Assembly: GCF_030020805.1 (NCBI RefSeq)
Contig: NZ_CP125098.1
Coordinates: 5,107,501 to 5,171,500, forward strand
Length of the DNA: 64,000 bases
Direction: 5' to 3'
DNA from: Paenibacillus sp. RC67
Lineage (GTDB): Bacteria > Bacillota > Bacilli > Paenibacillales > NBRC-103111
Below the pieces are notes generated by a model. That model did no database searches. It saw only the letters and a list, made by a program, of their open reading frames with translations, and was not told where the DNA came from. The position numbers were made by a program, and so were the translations under genes. Shown piece by piece: positions 45,634-54,995 of this stretch. How positions within the stretch are numbered: the first letter of the stretch is position 1; each line of letters begins with the position of its first letter.

Positions 45634-47394
45634 CTAAATCCTCCCGCCAATGATTTTCCGAATATTCTCTAGTGACGATTTGGGAGTACGATCATAGCTT
45701 AGCAGCCCGTTAATCTCTTGTTCTACGTCAGTTAGCTGTGTGTAGCAAATACCTTGGATATGTGGGGATTGAAGCAGTGGCTCGACGACATCAGCAAGCC
45801 TCTTAAGAAAATCCTCTTCATTCTCGGCTCCGGAATATCCCCAACCCTCCTGCTCGTTTTTCTTAAAGGCAATACCACCAAATTCGGTCACAAGAATCGG
45901 CTGGTTCTCATAGACGGTGCCTCCGACCAGGAGCTCGCGATGGGGACTCTTTATATCCAACGTTTTTTCCAGTGTAGCATATTGCTTCTCCAGCTCTTCT
46001 CGTCTCCACTCGTAGTCGTGAATGGTCAAGAGATCCGTAGTCATATGTTCCCAACCGTCGTTAGAAACGACCAGTCTAGTATCATCTAAGGACTTGGTTA
46101 AGTGGTACATAGCTAACGCATGCTGCTGCTGTCGCTTATCGACCAGAATGTTCGTGACTCCCCAGCTTTCATTAAGGGGTACCCAGACGACAAGGGATGG
46201 ATGATTGTAATCTCGTTCAATGGCCTCCTGCCATTCGGAGGTAATCCTCCTAACGTACTCTTCCGAGTAATTATAAGCGTTGGCCATTTCGCCCCATACC
46301 AGAAAACCTAATTTGTCCGCCCAATAAAGAAAACGGGGGTCTTCAATTTTCTGATGCTTACGCGCTCCGTTAAAGCCCATTTCCTTGGCCAATTCAATAT
46401 CCCGTTTCAGTGCCTCATCGTTCGGAGCTGTTAGGATTCCCTCCGGGAAATACCCCTGATCAAGGACAAGACGCATGAAATATACCCGATTATTCAGCAA
46501 GACCTTACCTGCCTCGACCGATACTTTACGCATGCCGAAATAGCTTTGAATGGAGTCTACTGCCTCACCATTCACCAGCAAGGTTATAGTCACGTCGTAT
46601 AGATTTGGATTGTGTGGAGACCACCAACGCCCCAATCCGTGATCGTTAAAATCGTGCAGCCCCACGGTTCTGCTTTCTTCCGTATGATGAAAACTTAACG
46701 TTGTGCTGGTGAAATATTCATCTTTAAATCGAATATCGATACGAGCTTCTACGTTATCTGCTGCTGGAGCCTGATTCAAGAAAGTCCGGATTTGAATTTC
46801 GTTCTTATCAATATCCGGTTTGAATTTGAGCTTCTTAATGTGTATTGGGTTGACCGGCTCTAGCCAAACGGTCTGCCATATGCCGGTTGTCCGTGTATAG
46901 AATATAGAAGCTGAATTTTCCTTCCAATATTGTTTTCCGCGAGGAAGGGTGACATCTCGGCTGAAATCCTCAACTCGAACGACAACTGTATTCTCTTCTT
47001 GCTGCAGAACGGCTGTTATGTCTGCATGAAATGGTGTATGTCCCCCTTCATGAAAGGCAACCTTTTTTCCGTTCACCCACACAGCTGCCGCATAGTCTAC
47101 AGCGCCGAAGTGAAGAATGATCCTGCTGCCTGTCCAATCCGCTGGGATGGTGAAGCTACGCTTATACCACACCAGATCATGAAAACCCGTCTCTCCAATT
47201 CCACTTAATTGGCTCTGGTACGCAAAAGGAACCTGAATTTGTTTCGTAAATTCCTTCGTAACCGAACCCCACTGCTGTTCGTCTCCCATACGGTGATCAT
47301 CGAACTCAAACTCCCATGTACCATTTAGATTAAGCCATTTCTCCCTTACAAGCTGCGGGCGCGGGTACTCCGGTCTTTGGATCTCTTGATTCAT
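45634..47394 (-). CDS. GH2 family glycoside hydrolase
   Basis: A 586-residue family 2 enzyme. The N-terminal sugar-binding jelly-roll covers about 14-185, an Ig-like domain 186-290 and the catalytic TIM barrel 295-586. The acid/base glutamate is in PLNESWG (E409) and the nucleophile in VTEFGG (E504). The length suits compact bacterial beta-glucuronidase/beta-galactosidase-like members. No signal peptide, so it is cytoplasmic. GGGAG lies 8 bases before the ATG. Its promoter resembles the one at 52.4 kb, which once drove a second GH2 gene, so the ArsR-like regulator at 52512 may control it. Confidence 0.92.
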   Translation of the reverse strand: MNQEIQRPEYPRPQLVREKWLNLNGTWEFEFDDHRMGDEQQWGSVTKEFTKQIQVPFAYQSQLSGIGETGFHDLVWYKRSFTIPADWTGSRIILHFGAVDYAAAVWVNGKKVAFHEGGHTPFHADITAVLQQEENTVVVRVEDFSRDVTLPRGKQYWKENSASIFYTRTTGIWQTVWLEPVNPIHIKKLKFKPDIDKNEIQIRTFLNQAPAADNVEARIDIRFKDEYFTSTTLSFHHTEESRTVGLHDFNDHGLGRWWSPHNPNLYDVTITLLVNGEAVDSIQSYFGMRKVSVEAGKVLLNNRVYFMRLVLDQGYFPEGILTAPNDEALKRDIELAKEMGFNGARKHQKIEDPRFLYWADKLGFLVWGEMANAYNYSEEYVRRITSEWQEAIERDYNHPSLVVWVPLNESWGVTNILVDKRQQQHALAMYHLTKSLDDTRLVVSNDGWEHMTTDLLTIHDYEWRREELEKQYATLEKTLDIKSPHRELLVGGTVYENQPILVTEFGGIAFKKNEQEGWGYSGAENEEDFLKRLADVVEPLLQSPHIQGICYTQLTDVEQEINGLLSYDRTPKSSLENIRKIIGGRI

Positions 47395-47436
47395 GTTTGC
47401 ACTCCCTTTGTTTGATTAATGTAGAAATTAAAATAA

Positions 47437-47502
47437 TTACTTTCAAGTAAATATAATAGGAGAACCCATTCTTTTTGTCAATTAAAAAGTTTACTTATTA
47501 AC
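47437..47502 (-). promoter_or_regulatory. GH2 promoter and operator boxes
   Basis: -35 TTGACA (47476-47481) and -10 TATTAT (47453-47458), 17 bp apart on the minus strand. Upstream is the box AAAGTTTACTTATTAAC (47486-47502), which matches 14 of 17 bases at 52456-52472. A perfect palindrome TTACTT-TC-AAGTAA (47437-47450) lies at the likely transcription start. The remaining ~270 bases to the AraC gene hold no gene I can support. Confidence 0.65.
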
Positions 47503-47735
47503 TAATTTGTTATGCAAATGGATGAGAATTAGAAATACAGTGATGAAAGAGGTTATGCCTCCTGTCATTTAGTATCCTCCTATGAGAGGCGGACCGGCAT
47601 GATAGGTGATCCTCGTTAGTTCCATGACCCCGAATTGCACGTTGGCGGAGCGCTTCTGATATACTGGTTCTTCCTAACTTGAAGGGTGTGAAGGTTTATG
47701 GATGTCCATCCTACCGTTGATATTGTCGAGAGCAA

Positions 47736-47777
47736 TAAAAATAGCTCAGTCCGGCGTACGACCGGGCTGAGCTATTT
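47736..47777 (-). terminator. Terminator at the end of the AraC gene
   Basis: AAATAGCTCAGTCCGG pairs with CCGGGCTGAGCTATTT (one mismatch/G-U), followed by TTTTTATT on the minus strand. The stem includes the stop codon of the AraC gene. Confidence 0.75.
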
Positions 47778-48629
47778 TGTATCGAAGTTCTTGCGCCACT
47801 CAAGCGGAGTTTTACCCGCATGCTTGACGAATAAATCATGAAAGCGGCTCGAGGAAGTAAATCCGACTTCAGAAGCGATGAACTCGACCGGCTTGTCGGT
47901 ATTTCTCAGCAGCCTTTTGGCTTCGTTCAAGCGAAGCGTGATGATGTACTGCTTCGGGGGTACACCGACCCGCTCCGTAAATTTTTTGCGGAATATACTT
48001 TCAGATAAAAAGTGACGCGCCGCCAAATCGGCTATCTTCAATGACGTGAAATAAGTCCTGTGAATTTCTTGCAGTACGTCGCGGACCATCCGTTCGTCGC
48101 TATCCCCCTCTGCAAGAGCAGGTTCCGAAGCGCAGAGCGTATTTGAATGGTAGGTTAGCAGCAGTGTCTCCAGCGCATTGCGCATCAGATCGTCCGAGAA
48201 TTCGTTCAGCCGCTCCCGCTGTCCTTCTTCCTCCAATTGAAGCAATGCCACTTGGGCTCTATGGAGAGAATTCCCGCATAAGCATGATTTCAAAATTTGA
48301 TTCGGACGCTGCTTGTATGCATGCTGAAGCAAATATTGGCAATAAGCCGGGATTACACGGAAATCGTAGTGAACCGAGATACCGGCCCACGCTTTCAGGC
48401 ACACGAATCCGTGATGGATGCCGGCCGGAATCAGGATCAAATCGCCTGCCGCAACCGATACATTTTGTCCCGCCGATGTGTAATAACCTTCACCCTCAAG
48501 AATAAGTGTAATTTCATCAGCGTCATGCGAATGAGAACGAAACAACCCTGCTCCCTCCTCTCCCGTAAAGCAATGAGGGGCAAAATGTTCGATGCTTTCC
48601 ACAAATCCGTAGCTCATAGGGGATCCCAT
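47772..48629 (-). CDS. AraC-family transcriptional regulator with cupin domain
   Basis: A 285-residue regulator. Residues about 20-100 form a cupin (HSHDADEITLILEGEGYY; GDLILIPAGIHHGF). Residues about 185-283 carry the two AraC-type helix-turn-helix motifs, with LKIADLAARHFLSESIFRKK and VEFIASEVGFTSSSRFHDLF. It lies 58 bases downstream of the GH43 gene in the same direction and could respond to arabinose-type sugars released by it. The ligand is inferred from position only. Confidence 0.9.
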   Translation of the reverse strand: MGSPMSYGFVESIEHFAPHCFTGEEGAGLFRSHSHDADEITLILEGEGYYTSAGQNVSVAAGDLILIPAGIHHGFVCLKAWAGISVHYDFRVIPAYCQYLLQHAYKQRPNQILKSCLCGNSLHRAQVALLQLEEEGQRERLNEFSDDLMRNALETLLLTYHSNTLCASEPALAEGDSDERMVRDVLQEIHRTYFTSLKIADLAARHFLSESIFRKKFTERVGVPPKQYIITLRLNEAKRLLRNTDKPVEFIASEVGFTSSSRFHDLFVKHAGKTPLEWRKNFDTK

Positions 48630-48687
48630 GCCTTTAAAGTTAATGACTTCCCCCTCATTGTAATGGATTCCGAACGCGCTTACAACG

Positions 48688-50532
48688 TCAGTCCAATCGG
48701 TACATGAGCCAAAATTGCGCTATCCCGCCAGGGAGTTCCTGCCAAGTCCCTACACTCGCTCCGCTATCGATGCTGGCACCGCCTACATCGAGTGCTTTGC
48801 CCGTCTGCACGTTCATCAATTTACAATAGCCATTGCCGGTGTCGACGAGCTTCCATTTTTGCGTGTCAAGTCCCTTATCCTCCGATACTGCCACTCTTCC
48901 CCAAGAAGCAGATGGATCCATAACGGTCAATGCTTTACCGGAGTTTGGATTGATCAACGAGTAGGTTTCGTCCGTGTTCTGGATCATTTTCCAGCGCTGT
49001 GCTGCCCCGCCATCGGTATCATTTCCCATCTGGATCCAGATCCCATCAGCCGTACCCGCATTGGTTACGTCGAGTGCCTTGCCGCCGTTAGGGTTGATGA
49101 GCTTATATTCAGCCCCGGACTTGACCGTGAATGTGTTACTGCCTGATATCTCGATATAATCTATCTCGACGGCATGTTTGCCCTTCGTGAATTCGATGAC
49201 GTTATTGTAACCCTTTCTCAAATCGATTTGTAATGAGGCGATGGCAAACTGGTTGCTTCCGGTATGGGGGAAAGACAACGTCGTCGGCTTGCCGTTCACC
49301 GAAACTTGTTCTGTGGCATCCTGGCCGGCGGTATTTGAATACCGAACCAATAATGTGTAGCTCCCTTCCTCTGGTGCAATGACATCCTTGATCGTCAAGG
49401 AGCTATTTACATTGTTCAGACGCACGATTTTACCTCCGGAAGCGGCTGTCTTGTCCTTTACTTCCGCTTTAACCGGAGTGCCTTTCTCTGCTTCTATCCG
49501 GTAGTCGCCGGATGGAACGGAGAGCGGGCCATTCGTCGGAACGCCGAAATTCGGAGTGCCATCATTGTTCCATGTAAAAGATTGCACACGGGACGGACGG
49601 GCGCTGCAGCCTTGGCCGGGACCGCTGTTGCCGTGGTAGACGATCAGGTCTTGAGTGCCGTCCTTGGACTGGACGAAGGAGTTATGGCCCGGGCCGAACA
49701 CACTGTTATTCGGTGATTTGGCGAATACCGGTTGGGTGCTCTTCGTCCACAGTGCGGGATTAAGCAAGTCGCTTGTATCGTTCGCTGTCAGGATGCCGAG
49801 CGAATAATCGTCCTCCCAGCAGGCGCTTGCGGAATAGACGAGAAAAATTTTACCGTTACGCTTGAGGACGACTGCCCCTTCGTTTACCGGCATCCCCTTC
49901 TTTTCCCAGTCGTATTCGGGCTTCGTCAAAATCACGTTGTCGCCATCCAGTGTCCATGGACTGGACATCGGTGCTATGGCGATCGCACTTCCGTGAGCGC
50001 CGGACCAATTCCCGTATGCTGCATACAAGAAGTATAACCTGCCGTTATGGTCAAATACGGTGCCGTCCAAACCGGCATACTGCGTATTCAGCTTTCCTTT
50101 CTCGGTCCATTGTCCCTGCAACGGATCCGCGGAATCATTCTCCAAGACGTACACTCCACGGCAATTATCTCCGCAGCCCGTATTCGCGGTATAATAGATG
50201 TACCATCTACCGTCGATATAATGGATCTCCGGAGCCCAAATGTCTTTTAAGCCGGAAGGTTGTGTCCATACCGTTTTTCGTTGTCCCAGATCCATTGCGG
50301 TTAACGATCTCGATTTCCAAATATCCAATCTATTGCCTAATGTGCGGGTAAAGTAATAATATCCGTCCTCATGCAGCATGACATACGGGTCCGCACCAGC
50401 AGTGTTGATCGGATTCGAATAGGTCGAAGTGGATGCAGCAGACGAATCGTTTGCCCCAAAAGAAGTCAGTATTAGCATAAGCATGAGAACAAGCGCCGTT
50501 AACTTTAAGCCAAATCCTTTAGCAACGCGCAT
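48688..50532 (-). CDS. Secreted GH43-family arabinosidase-like enzyme with CBM and ricin-type domains
   Basis: A 614-residue exported protein. Signal peptide 1-33; GH43 five-bladed propeller about 38-335 with catalytic aspartate D48 (AGADPY), pKa-modulating D156 (GLDGT) and acid E218 (NEGAV); a CBM6/CBM35-like sandwich about 345-465 (YRIEAEKG ... VEIDYIEI); and a ricin-B (CBM13-like) trefoil 470-614 with QxW-type repeats. GH43 members of this form act on arabinan or arabinoxylan side chains outside the cell. A good cre-like box lies about 90 bases upstream, so glucose repression is likely. Confidence 0.9.
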   Translation of the reverse strand: MRVAKGFGLKLTALVLMLMLILTSFGANDSSAASTSTYSNPINTAGADPYVMLHEDGYYYFTRTLGNRLDIWKSRSLTAMDLGQRKTVWTQPSGLKDIWAPEIHYIDGRWYIYYTANTGCGDNCRGVYVLENDSADPLQGQWTEKGKLNTQYAGLDGTVFDHNGRLYFLYAAYGNWSGAHGSAIAIAPMSSPWTLDGDNVILTKPEYDWEKKGMPVNEGAVVLKRNGKIFLVYSASACWEDDYSLGILTANDTSDLLNPALWTKSTQPVFAKSPNNSVFGPGHNSFVQSKDGTQDLIVYHGNSGPGQGCSARPSRVQSFTWNNDGTPNFGVPTNGPLSVPSGDYRIEAEKGTPVKAEVKDKTAASGGKIVRLNNVNSSLTIKDVIAPEEGSYTLLVRYSNTAGQDATEQVSVNGKPTTLSFPHTGSNQFAIASLQIDLRKGYNNVIEFTKGKHAVEIDYIEISGSNTFTVKSGAEYKLINPNGGKALDVTNAGTADGIWIQMGNDTDGGAAQRWKMIQNTDETYSLINPNSGKALTVMDPSASWGRVAVSEDKGLDTQKWKLVDTGNGYCKLMNVQTGKALDVGGASIDSGASVGTWQELPGGIAQFWLMYRLD

Positions 50533-50620
50533 TAGTTCCGTACACCTCCGGCATTAGGATGGTTGTTGCGATCGCGATCTAACAAATACAATGATACACG
50601 GTAACTCGCTGTGAAAGTTG

Positions 50621-50636
50621 CCGAAAGCGTTTGCTT
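50621..50636 (-). promoter_or_regulatory. cre-like box upstream of the GH43 gene
   Basis: CGAAAGCGTTTGCT matches the Bacillota cre consensus (TGAAAGCGNTTNCW) except at the first base. It lies in the 260-base gap before the GH43 gene. Confidence 0.5.
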
Positions 50637-50654
50637 CTCGCGAATAAACAAGCT

Positions 50655-50688
50655 GAAAAAGAACCGAATTCGACGGTCGAATTCGGTT
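50655..50688 (-). terminator. Second terminator after the solute-binding protein gene
   Basis: AACCGAATTCGAC and GTCGAATTCGGTT are perfect arms around one base; the minus strand continues CTTTTTC. It follows the stronger terminator at 50710. Confidence 0.6.
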
Positions 50689-50709
50689 TTGACGGATGGG
50701 GTATGAATG

Positions 50710-50742
50710 AAAAAAACTCGCCCGAATACGAAACTCGGCGAG
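50710..50742 (-). terminator. Terminator of the solute-binding protein gene
   Basis: CTCGCC and GGCGAG with inner pairing, followed by seven T on the minus strand. It lies 50 bases after the stop codon. Confidence 0.8.
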
Positions 50743-50791
50743 CAGATTTTCATTGATGGATCTATAATCATTTGTATATCACGATGAATAA

Positions 50792-52093
50792 TTACTTAAC
50801 GGTTTGTTCCCTGATATATTGGTTTAATTTTTCCTGAGCATTCCTCAAAGCGGTATTGACATCGATACCTTTCAATATCATATCGTTGCTGGCTTCTACA
50901 ATGAAGCTTCTACCCTTTAGATCAAATTTCGTATGTTCATGCATCCCCGGCTGGAGGGTGAAGAACGCATTTGTGTTTTTCCCCTTCAGAAACTCCAAGT
51001 CCGTACCAAACTCTTTCTTCGTTTCTTCGGATTTCTTCAGCACCGTTATTCTTCCGCTCTTATTGATCAGCTTCTGTACCTCTTCTCCTGCGACAAGGGA
51101 CACCACCTGGAAAGCTTGATCCTTGTGTTTGCTTGTCGTGGTTACGAACATATTATGCGTTTCCGCCTGCCATGCATAACCGCTGCCCTTCTCAAACGTG
51201 GGGAGTGATACCATGTCCCAATGAAAGTCCTGACCGCTCTTTTGCAGCTTATCGATTTCACCGATGACATCAGCGCCCCAATAGCCGGCCATAGCAACGG
51301 ATTTTTCTTTCACAAATACGGTGTGCGAATTGTTTACTATTTTACCATCCTTCACAAATCCCGGGATGTCATGCAGCGTTTTATACAGATTCAGTACCTT
51401 TGCCCAGCTATCCGTAGTTAATACGGCTTCATTTGTCTGCTTATTCACATAAGGCAAAGTAAGCCCCATTGCAAAGCGATCCGCCCCACCCGTATAGAGA
51501 CCCAAATACTGAACGCCTTCATCCATTCGTGTCAGCTTGCGCGCCAAATCGATAGTCTCTTCCCATGCCATACCGTCTTTAGGATAAGTGATTCCAAACC
51601 GATCAAATATGTCTTTGTTATAAAAGAGAGCAGGGATGTTCATGCGAAATGGCAGCGCAACCATTTCACCTTTTGCTCCAAACTTCTTGATGGCTTCAAT
51701 CGTGACCGGATCAAATTTGGACAGGTCCATTCCAAGCTTTTTGATATACGGATTTAGATCCTCAATGATTTGTAAATCCTGTAAAGAAGGAATACCAGGC
51801 AGCCCGGCGATTAAAATATCCGGCACCTCACCGGAGGTGATCATATCCTCTAGCTTGCCACTAACCATTTCCAAGGTAATATACGGGTATTTCTTTTTTA
51901 CCTGCTCAACAAAATAGGATTCAAAATCTTCCTGGGCGAAAAAGCCTTGGGCAACCATTAACTTCAAAGTAACAGGCTCCGTACTGATATTGGACATATC
52001 CGCGCTTTTTTCGCCAGACCTATTCTGGCTTTGGCAGCCGATATTCAGGAGCAACGATAAGACTGCAGCAGTAAGTACTAACTTCCTTTTCAA
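50792..52093 (-). CDS. Extracellular solute-binding lipoprotein (family 1)
   Basis: A 433-residue lipoprotein with lipobox LLNIGC (cysteine about 20) and the COG1653 sugar-binding fold (FYNKDIFDRFGITYPKDGMA). It is clearly paralogous to the protein at 25005 (same spacing of PYITLEMV, NPYIKKLGMDLSKF and YNKD motifs). No permease or ATPase gene adjoins it. It lies downstream of the decayed GH2 copy and the promoter at 52424, so it was probably the second gene of a GH2 operon and now has a long non-coding leader. Confidence 0.88.
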   Translation of the reverse strand: MKRKLVLTAAVLSLLLNIGCQSQNRSGEKSADMSNISTEPVTLKLMVAQGFFAQEDFESYFVEQVKKKYPYITLEMVSGKLEDMITSGEVPDILIAGLPGIPSLQDLQIIEDLNPYIKKLGMDLSKFDPVTIEAIKKFGAKGEMVALPFRMNIPALFYNKDIFDRFGITYPKDGMAWEETIDLARKLTRMDEGVQYLGLYTGGADRFAMGLTLPYVNKQTNEAVLTTDSWAKVLNLYKTLHDIPGFVKDGKIVNNSHTVFVKEKSVAMAGYWGADVIGEIDKLQKSGQDFHWDMVSLPTFEKGSGYAWQAETHNMFVTTTSKHKDQAFQVVSLVAGEEVQKLINKSGRITVLKKSEETKKEFGTDLEFLKGKNTNAFFTLQPGMHEHTKFDLKGRSFIVEASNDMILKGIDVNTALRNAQEKLNQYIREQTVK

Positions 52094-52144
52094 TTAGATC
52101 CCTCCATATTCAATGTGTGTATCCAACCTAAACTCTATATGACA

Positions 52145-52390
52145 CAGTGCCAGTAAAATGAATGTAGTTCTTATCCACATCAGGCTTGAACTTCGGTTTT
52201 TGAAAATGAAGCAGTTTCACATGCTGAATCTAACCAATCAGCCATATGCTTGTCCCGGAAACCGTTTTCACAAATTTCGCTCGGTATATGAAAGAATCTC
52301 CATTTGTTTCGTAAATCCTTTATCACCTACCCCTCGCTGTTCTTCATCTCCTAACTTAAGCCATGCCCACACTCCCCCTCTTCTATTTAA
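52145..52390 (-). pseudogene. Decayed second GH2 gene (N-terminal fragments)
   Basis: Minus-strand fragments in shifting frames match the intact GH2 gene: GDEEQRGVGDKGFTKQ (compare GDEQQWGSVTKEFTKQ), a GTSIW stretch (compare TGIWQTVW), and KPKFKPDVDKN (compare LKFKPDIDKN). The pieces appear in the right order, separated by deletions, and the catalytic part is absent. They sit right behind a promoter like that of the intact gene. Confidence 0.7.
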
Positions 52391-52423
52391 TAAAATAATT
52401 ATCTTTATTCTATAATGGTTAAT

Positions 52424-52472
52424 ATAATAGATTTGCTCTGCTTTTTTGTCAATGCAAAGTTGATTAATTAAC
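52424..52472 (-). promoter_or_regulatory. Promoter and operator facing the decayed GH2 copy
   Basis: -35 TTGACA (52447-52452), -10 TATTAT (52424-52429), 17-bp spacer on the minus strand. The upstream box AAAGTTGATTAATTAAC (52456-52472) contains the near-perfect palindrome GTTGATTAATTAAC and lies between this promoter and the divergent regulator gene, so the regulator could control both. Confidence 0.65.
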
Positions 52473-52511
52473 AAACAGGTTATATAATGGAGTGAGTTAG
52501 GAGCGTGCAGT

Positions 52512-53417
52512 ATGAAAATAGACGTGACCACGAGATATATGAACGTGCTGGAGTGTTTTTCTTCTGAAACACGAGTTCGGATCATTGAATTATTGAATGA
52601 GAAACCTTATAACATTGGTGAACTCGCAGAGGCATTAGGCTTGTCCTCAGCCATAATGACAAAGCATATCCAGAAGCTGGAAGAAGCTGGGATTGTTTCT
52701 ACGGAGAATACGGTAGGAAAACGAGGTACGCAGAAGGTCTGTTCATTGAAAGTGGACAAGATGACGCTAGTACTCCGAACTGCCGAAGAAGAAAAGCCAC
52801 GGAACCAAACTGGGTTTACGGTAGAACTTCCGGTTGGACAATATATCCGGTACGAGGTTCACCCAACCTGTGGTTTGGCGTCCTCCGACAAGCGCATCGG
52901 CATGATGGACGATCCGCGTTATTTCGATGATCCCGAGCGCATGACGGCTGAGCACCTCTGGTTTGCATGCGGTTTTGTCGAATATCGGATTCCGAATTAT
53001 TTGGTAGGAAAAGAATCCGCGTCAAGTCTAAACATTTCTATGGAGATTTGTTCTGAGGCACCTTATTATAACGAAAATTGGCCGTCGGATATTACTTTTT
53101 CCGTCAATAATATGGATGTTGCTACATGGACCTGCCCTGGGGATTTTGGCAGCAAACGCGGACAATACACGCCAGAGTGGTGGGTGGATACGCAGTATGG
53201 ACTTCTTAAGGTCCTCTCCATTACGAATGAAGGTTCATTTGTCGATGGAGTACGGTTTTCTGATGTTCGAATTCATGAATTGAACATCCATGCAGGACAG
53301 GAACTCCTCTTTCGAATCTCTAGTCCCGAATCCGCTGCGAATTGTGGAGGTGTCAGCCTTTTTGGCAAGAACTTCGGCAACTATCCACAGGACATTCGAG
53401 TCACTGTTTCAGTTTAG
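52512..53417 (+). CDS. ArsR-like winged-helix regulator with C-terminal sensor domain
   Basis: A 301-residue protein. Residues about 8-80 are a winged helix of ArsR type (IGELAEALGLSSAIMTKHIQ) without metal-binding cysteine motifs. The C-terminal ~210 residues are a beta-rich domain (VHPTCGLAS, NENWPSDI, RGQYTPEWWV), which I take as the ligand domain of sugar-operon regulators of this build. GGAG lies 9 bases upstream of the ATG. It is divergent from the promoter at 52424 and its palindromic box, and a matching box lies before the GH2 gene at 47.4 kb. Confidence 0.8.
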   Translation: MKIDVTTRYMNVLECFSSETRVRIIELLNEKPYNIGELAEALGLSSAIMTKHIQKLEEAGIVSTENTVGKRGTQKVCSLKVDKMTLVLRTAEEEKPRNQTGFTVELPVGQYIRYEVHPTCGLASSDKRIGMMDDPRYFDDPERMTAEHLWFACGFVEYRIPNYLVGKESASSLNISMEICSEAPYYNENWPSDITFSVNNMDVATWTCPGDFGSKRGQYTPEWWVDTQYGLLKVLSITNEGSFVDGVRFSDVRIHELNIHAGQELLFRISSPESAANCGGVSLFGKNFGNYPQDIRVTVSV

Positions 53418-53440
53418 ATCCCTATTAACTAACGAACGTG

Positions 53441-53480
53441 AAACAACCTAAGGCCCAATTCAATGGTTTTAGGTTGTTTT
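53441..53480 (+). terminator. Terminator of the ArsR-like gene
   Basis: AAACAACCTAA and TTAGGTTGTTT pair, followed by TCTTG; the U-tract is part of the stem. It lies 24 bases after the stop codon. Confidence 0.7.
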
Positions 53481-53579
53481 CTTGTGTGCAGCAGTTCTTT
53501 ACGCTAGACAGACTTAAATGAAAATATTGTAAATATTTGGAATAATTCGACGTTCGATCTTACCTACTGCTTTCTTCCG

Positions 53580-53975
53580 TTACTCATTCAAATACGTCTT
53601 CACCCGGTTCTGGATCAGCTTGCTTACTTCTTCCGCGGATTTCTGCCCGCTCATGAAGCTTTTGAACTCCTCCATCGCGATCATTAACACTTTCATATCG
53701 CTGGATCTTCGGACATCCGCCTCCGAGATCAGCTTCTGTACCTCTTCAATCCGTTTTTTCGCCCTTTCCCCATCAGGCAGCATGTTTTTTGGCGTCGGCG
53801 TATCCAGGGTTCCGTTCTTGATTTTCTGTAAAGCTTCATTCAATCTCTGATCGGCGACGCCTTTATTCATCGGCAAACCCGTGAGATTGGGCATTGCTTG
53901 GATTTCATCGGAAAGCAAAAACTTGATGAATGCCCATGCTTCCGGTTGAACGTGGGATTTGCTGTTCTCCAGTCA
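53580..53975 (-). pseudogene. C-terminal remnant of a solute-binding protein
   Basis: About 130 codons: the frame 53918-53580 plus its upstream extension (HVQPEAWAFIKFLLSDEIQ) encode the last quarter of a sugar-binding protein, ending KLIQNRVKTYLNE. There is no signal peptide or N-terminal lobe. It is of a different subtype from the two intact family 1 proteins. It joins kinase-derived sequence at about 53975. Confidence 0.75.
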
Positions 53976-54790
53976 TGCCACTCATTCCAACTCAAGAAAG
54001 TGATGTACAGACATCCGTGATGTCAAGCCCTTCTGCAGGGATCACGAACGCGGTACTGATCGCACCCGGGAACAAAGTGGTCTACACCACCCTGTCCTAC
54101 GATGTGACTTCAGAACTAATGGAATTATCGAAGCAAGGCGACCTCGTCTCAGGAGGAATATGGAGAGGAAAAGACGATCAATATGTTATCGAAACGGTAT
54201 CGACGAGCCAAGGAATCGAATCGGACACACAGGGTGTCACGGCAGTGATGGCCGCTCCGCTAAGCAAAATCAAAGCGATGTAGCTCGCTTTGTTTGAACG
54301 GTTAATGATCATCCTGTCCGTCGGGATTATCGTTGCTTTCCTGCTTAGCATGCTCATCACAAGAAGGCTCGTCAAACCGCTCGGGGATTTGAGGAAGGAA
54401 CTGAACAAGGTGGAGACGCGCCGTTTCTCCGAAGTTCAGTTGGTCGAATCGGGAGGCGAGATTGGAGACGTTGCGAAGGCTGTCTATGATCTCGACGGTA
54501 AATTGGAGAAATACCAGCGTACGCAGAAGCAGTTTTTTCAAAACGCTTCGCACGAGTTGAAGACGCCGCTCATGTCCATCCAAGGCTACGCCGAGGGCAT
54601 CAAGGACGGCATCTTTACGGGGGATCATGCCGATAAAGGCTTGGATGTTATCGTCAAGGAATGTGAACGGTTGAAAAAAATCGTGACGGAAATGATTCTT
54701 CTCGCCAAGCTGGAAAGTGAAGAAGGGATATTCCACATGGACCGTGTCCCGGTACGAGAATTAATCACGGAGACGGTGGAGCGTCGTCCC
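53976..54790 (+). pseudogene. Truncated HisKA-type sensor kinase with internal stop
   Basis: An extracellular domain end (residues from ESDVQTS), a membrane helix (IILSVGIIVAFLLSMLI), HAMP and a HisKA domain with phospho-acceptor motif NASHELKTPL are visible in one frame, but TAG at 54281-54283 interrupts it (KAM-stop-LALFERL, probably from CAG). The HATPase domain is missing: homology stops near 54785 and an unrelated sequence follows. The N-terminus is also missing. The 170 bases after it hold only an unassigned fragment and a CTAGGACTT hairpin (54939-54962). Confidence 0.8.
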
Positions 54791-54995
54791 CCCTCTTCCC
54801 TAACTGCAAGACGATATCTAGAATGATGGCCGGATGCGTTGGCGGCAGAGTCAATTCCGTTTCGTCAAGCAAACGGCCCAGTCTGGGGATCGAGACGAGT
54901 GCCGCTTACTCATTGCTGATTGTAAAAAACAAAGCGCACTAGGACTTGAAAATAAGTCCTAGATTACCGCTACTTTTCTTGTATTATTGAAAAAT

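Noticed and set aside
50532..50771. A 79-codon minus-strand frame that abuts the GH43 start
   Set aside because: It spans two terminators and a cre-like box; reading across them makes it a chance frame.
53930..54283. A separate 117-residue protein
   Set aside because: Its first part is antisense to the binding-protein remnant and its second part is the sensor domain of the kinase pseudogene, in the same frame as the kinase after the TAG.
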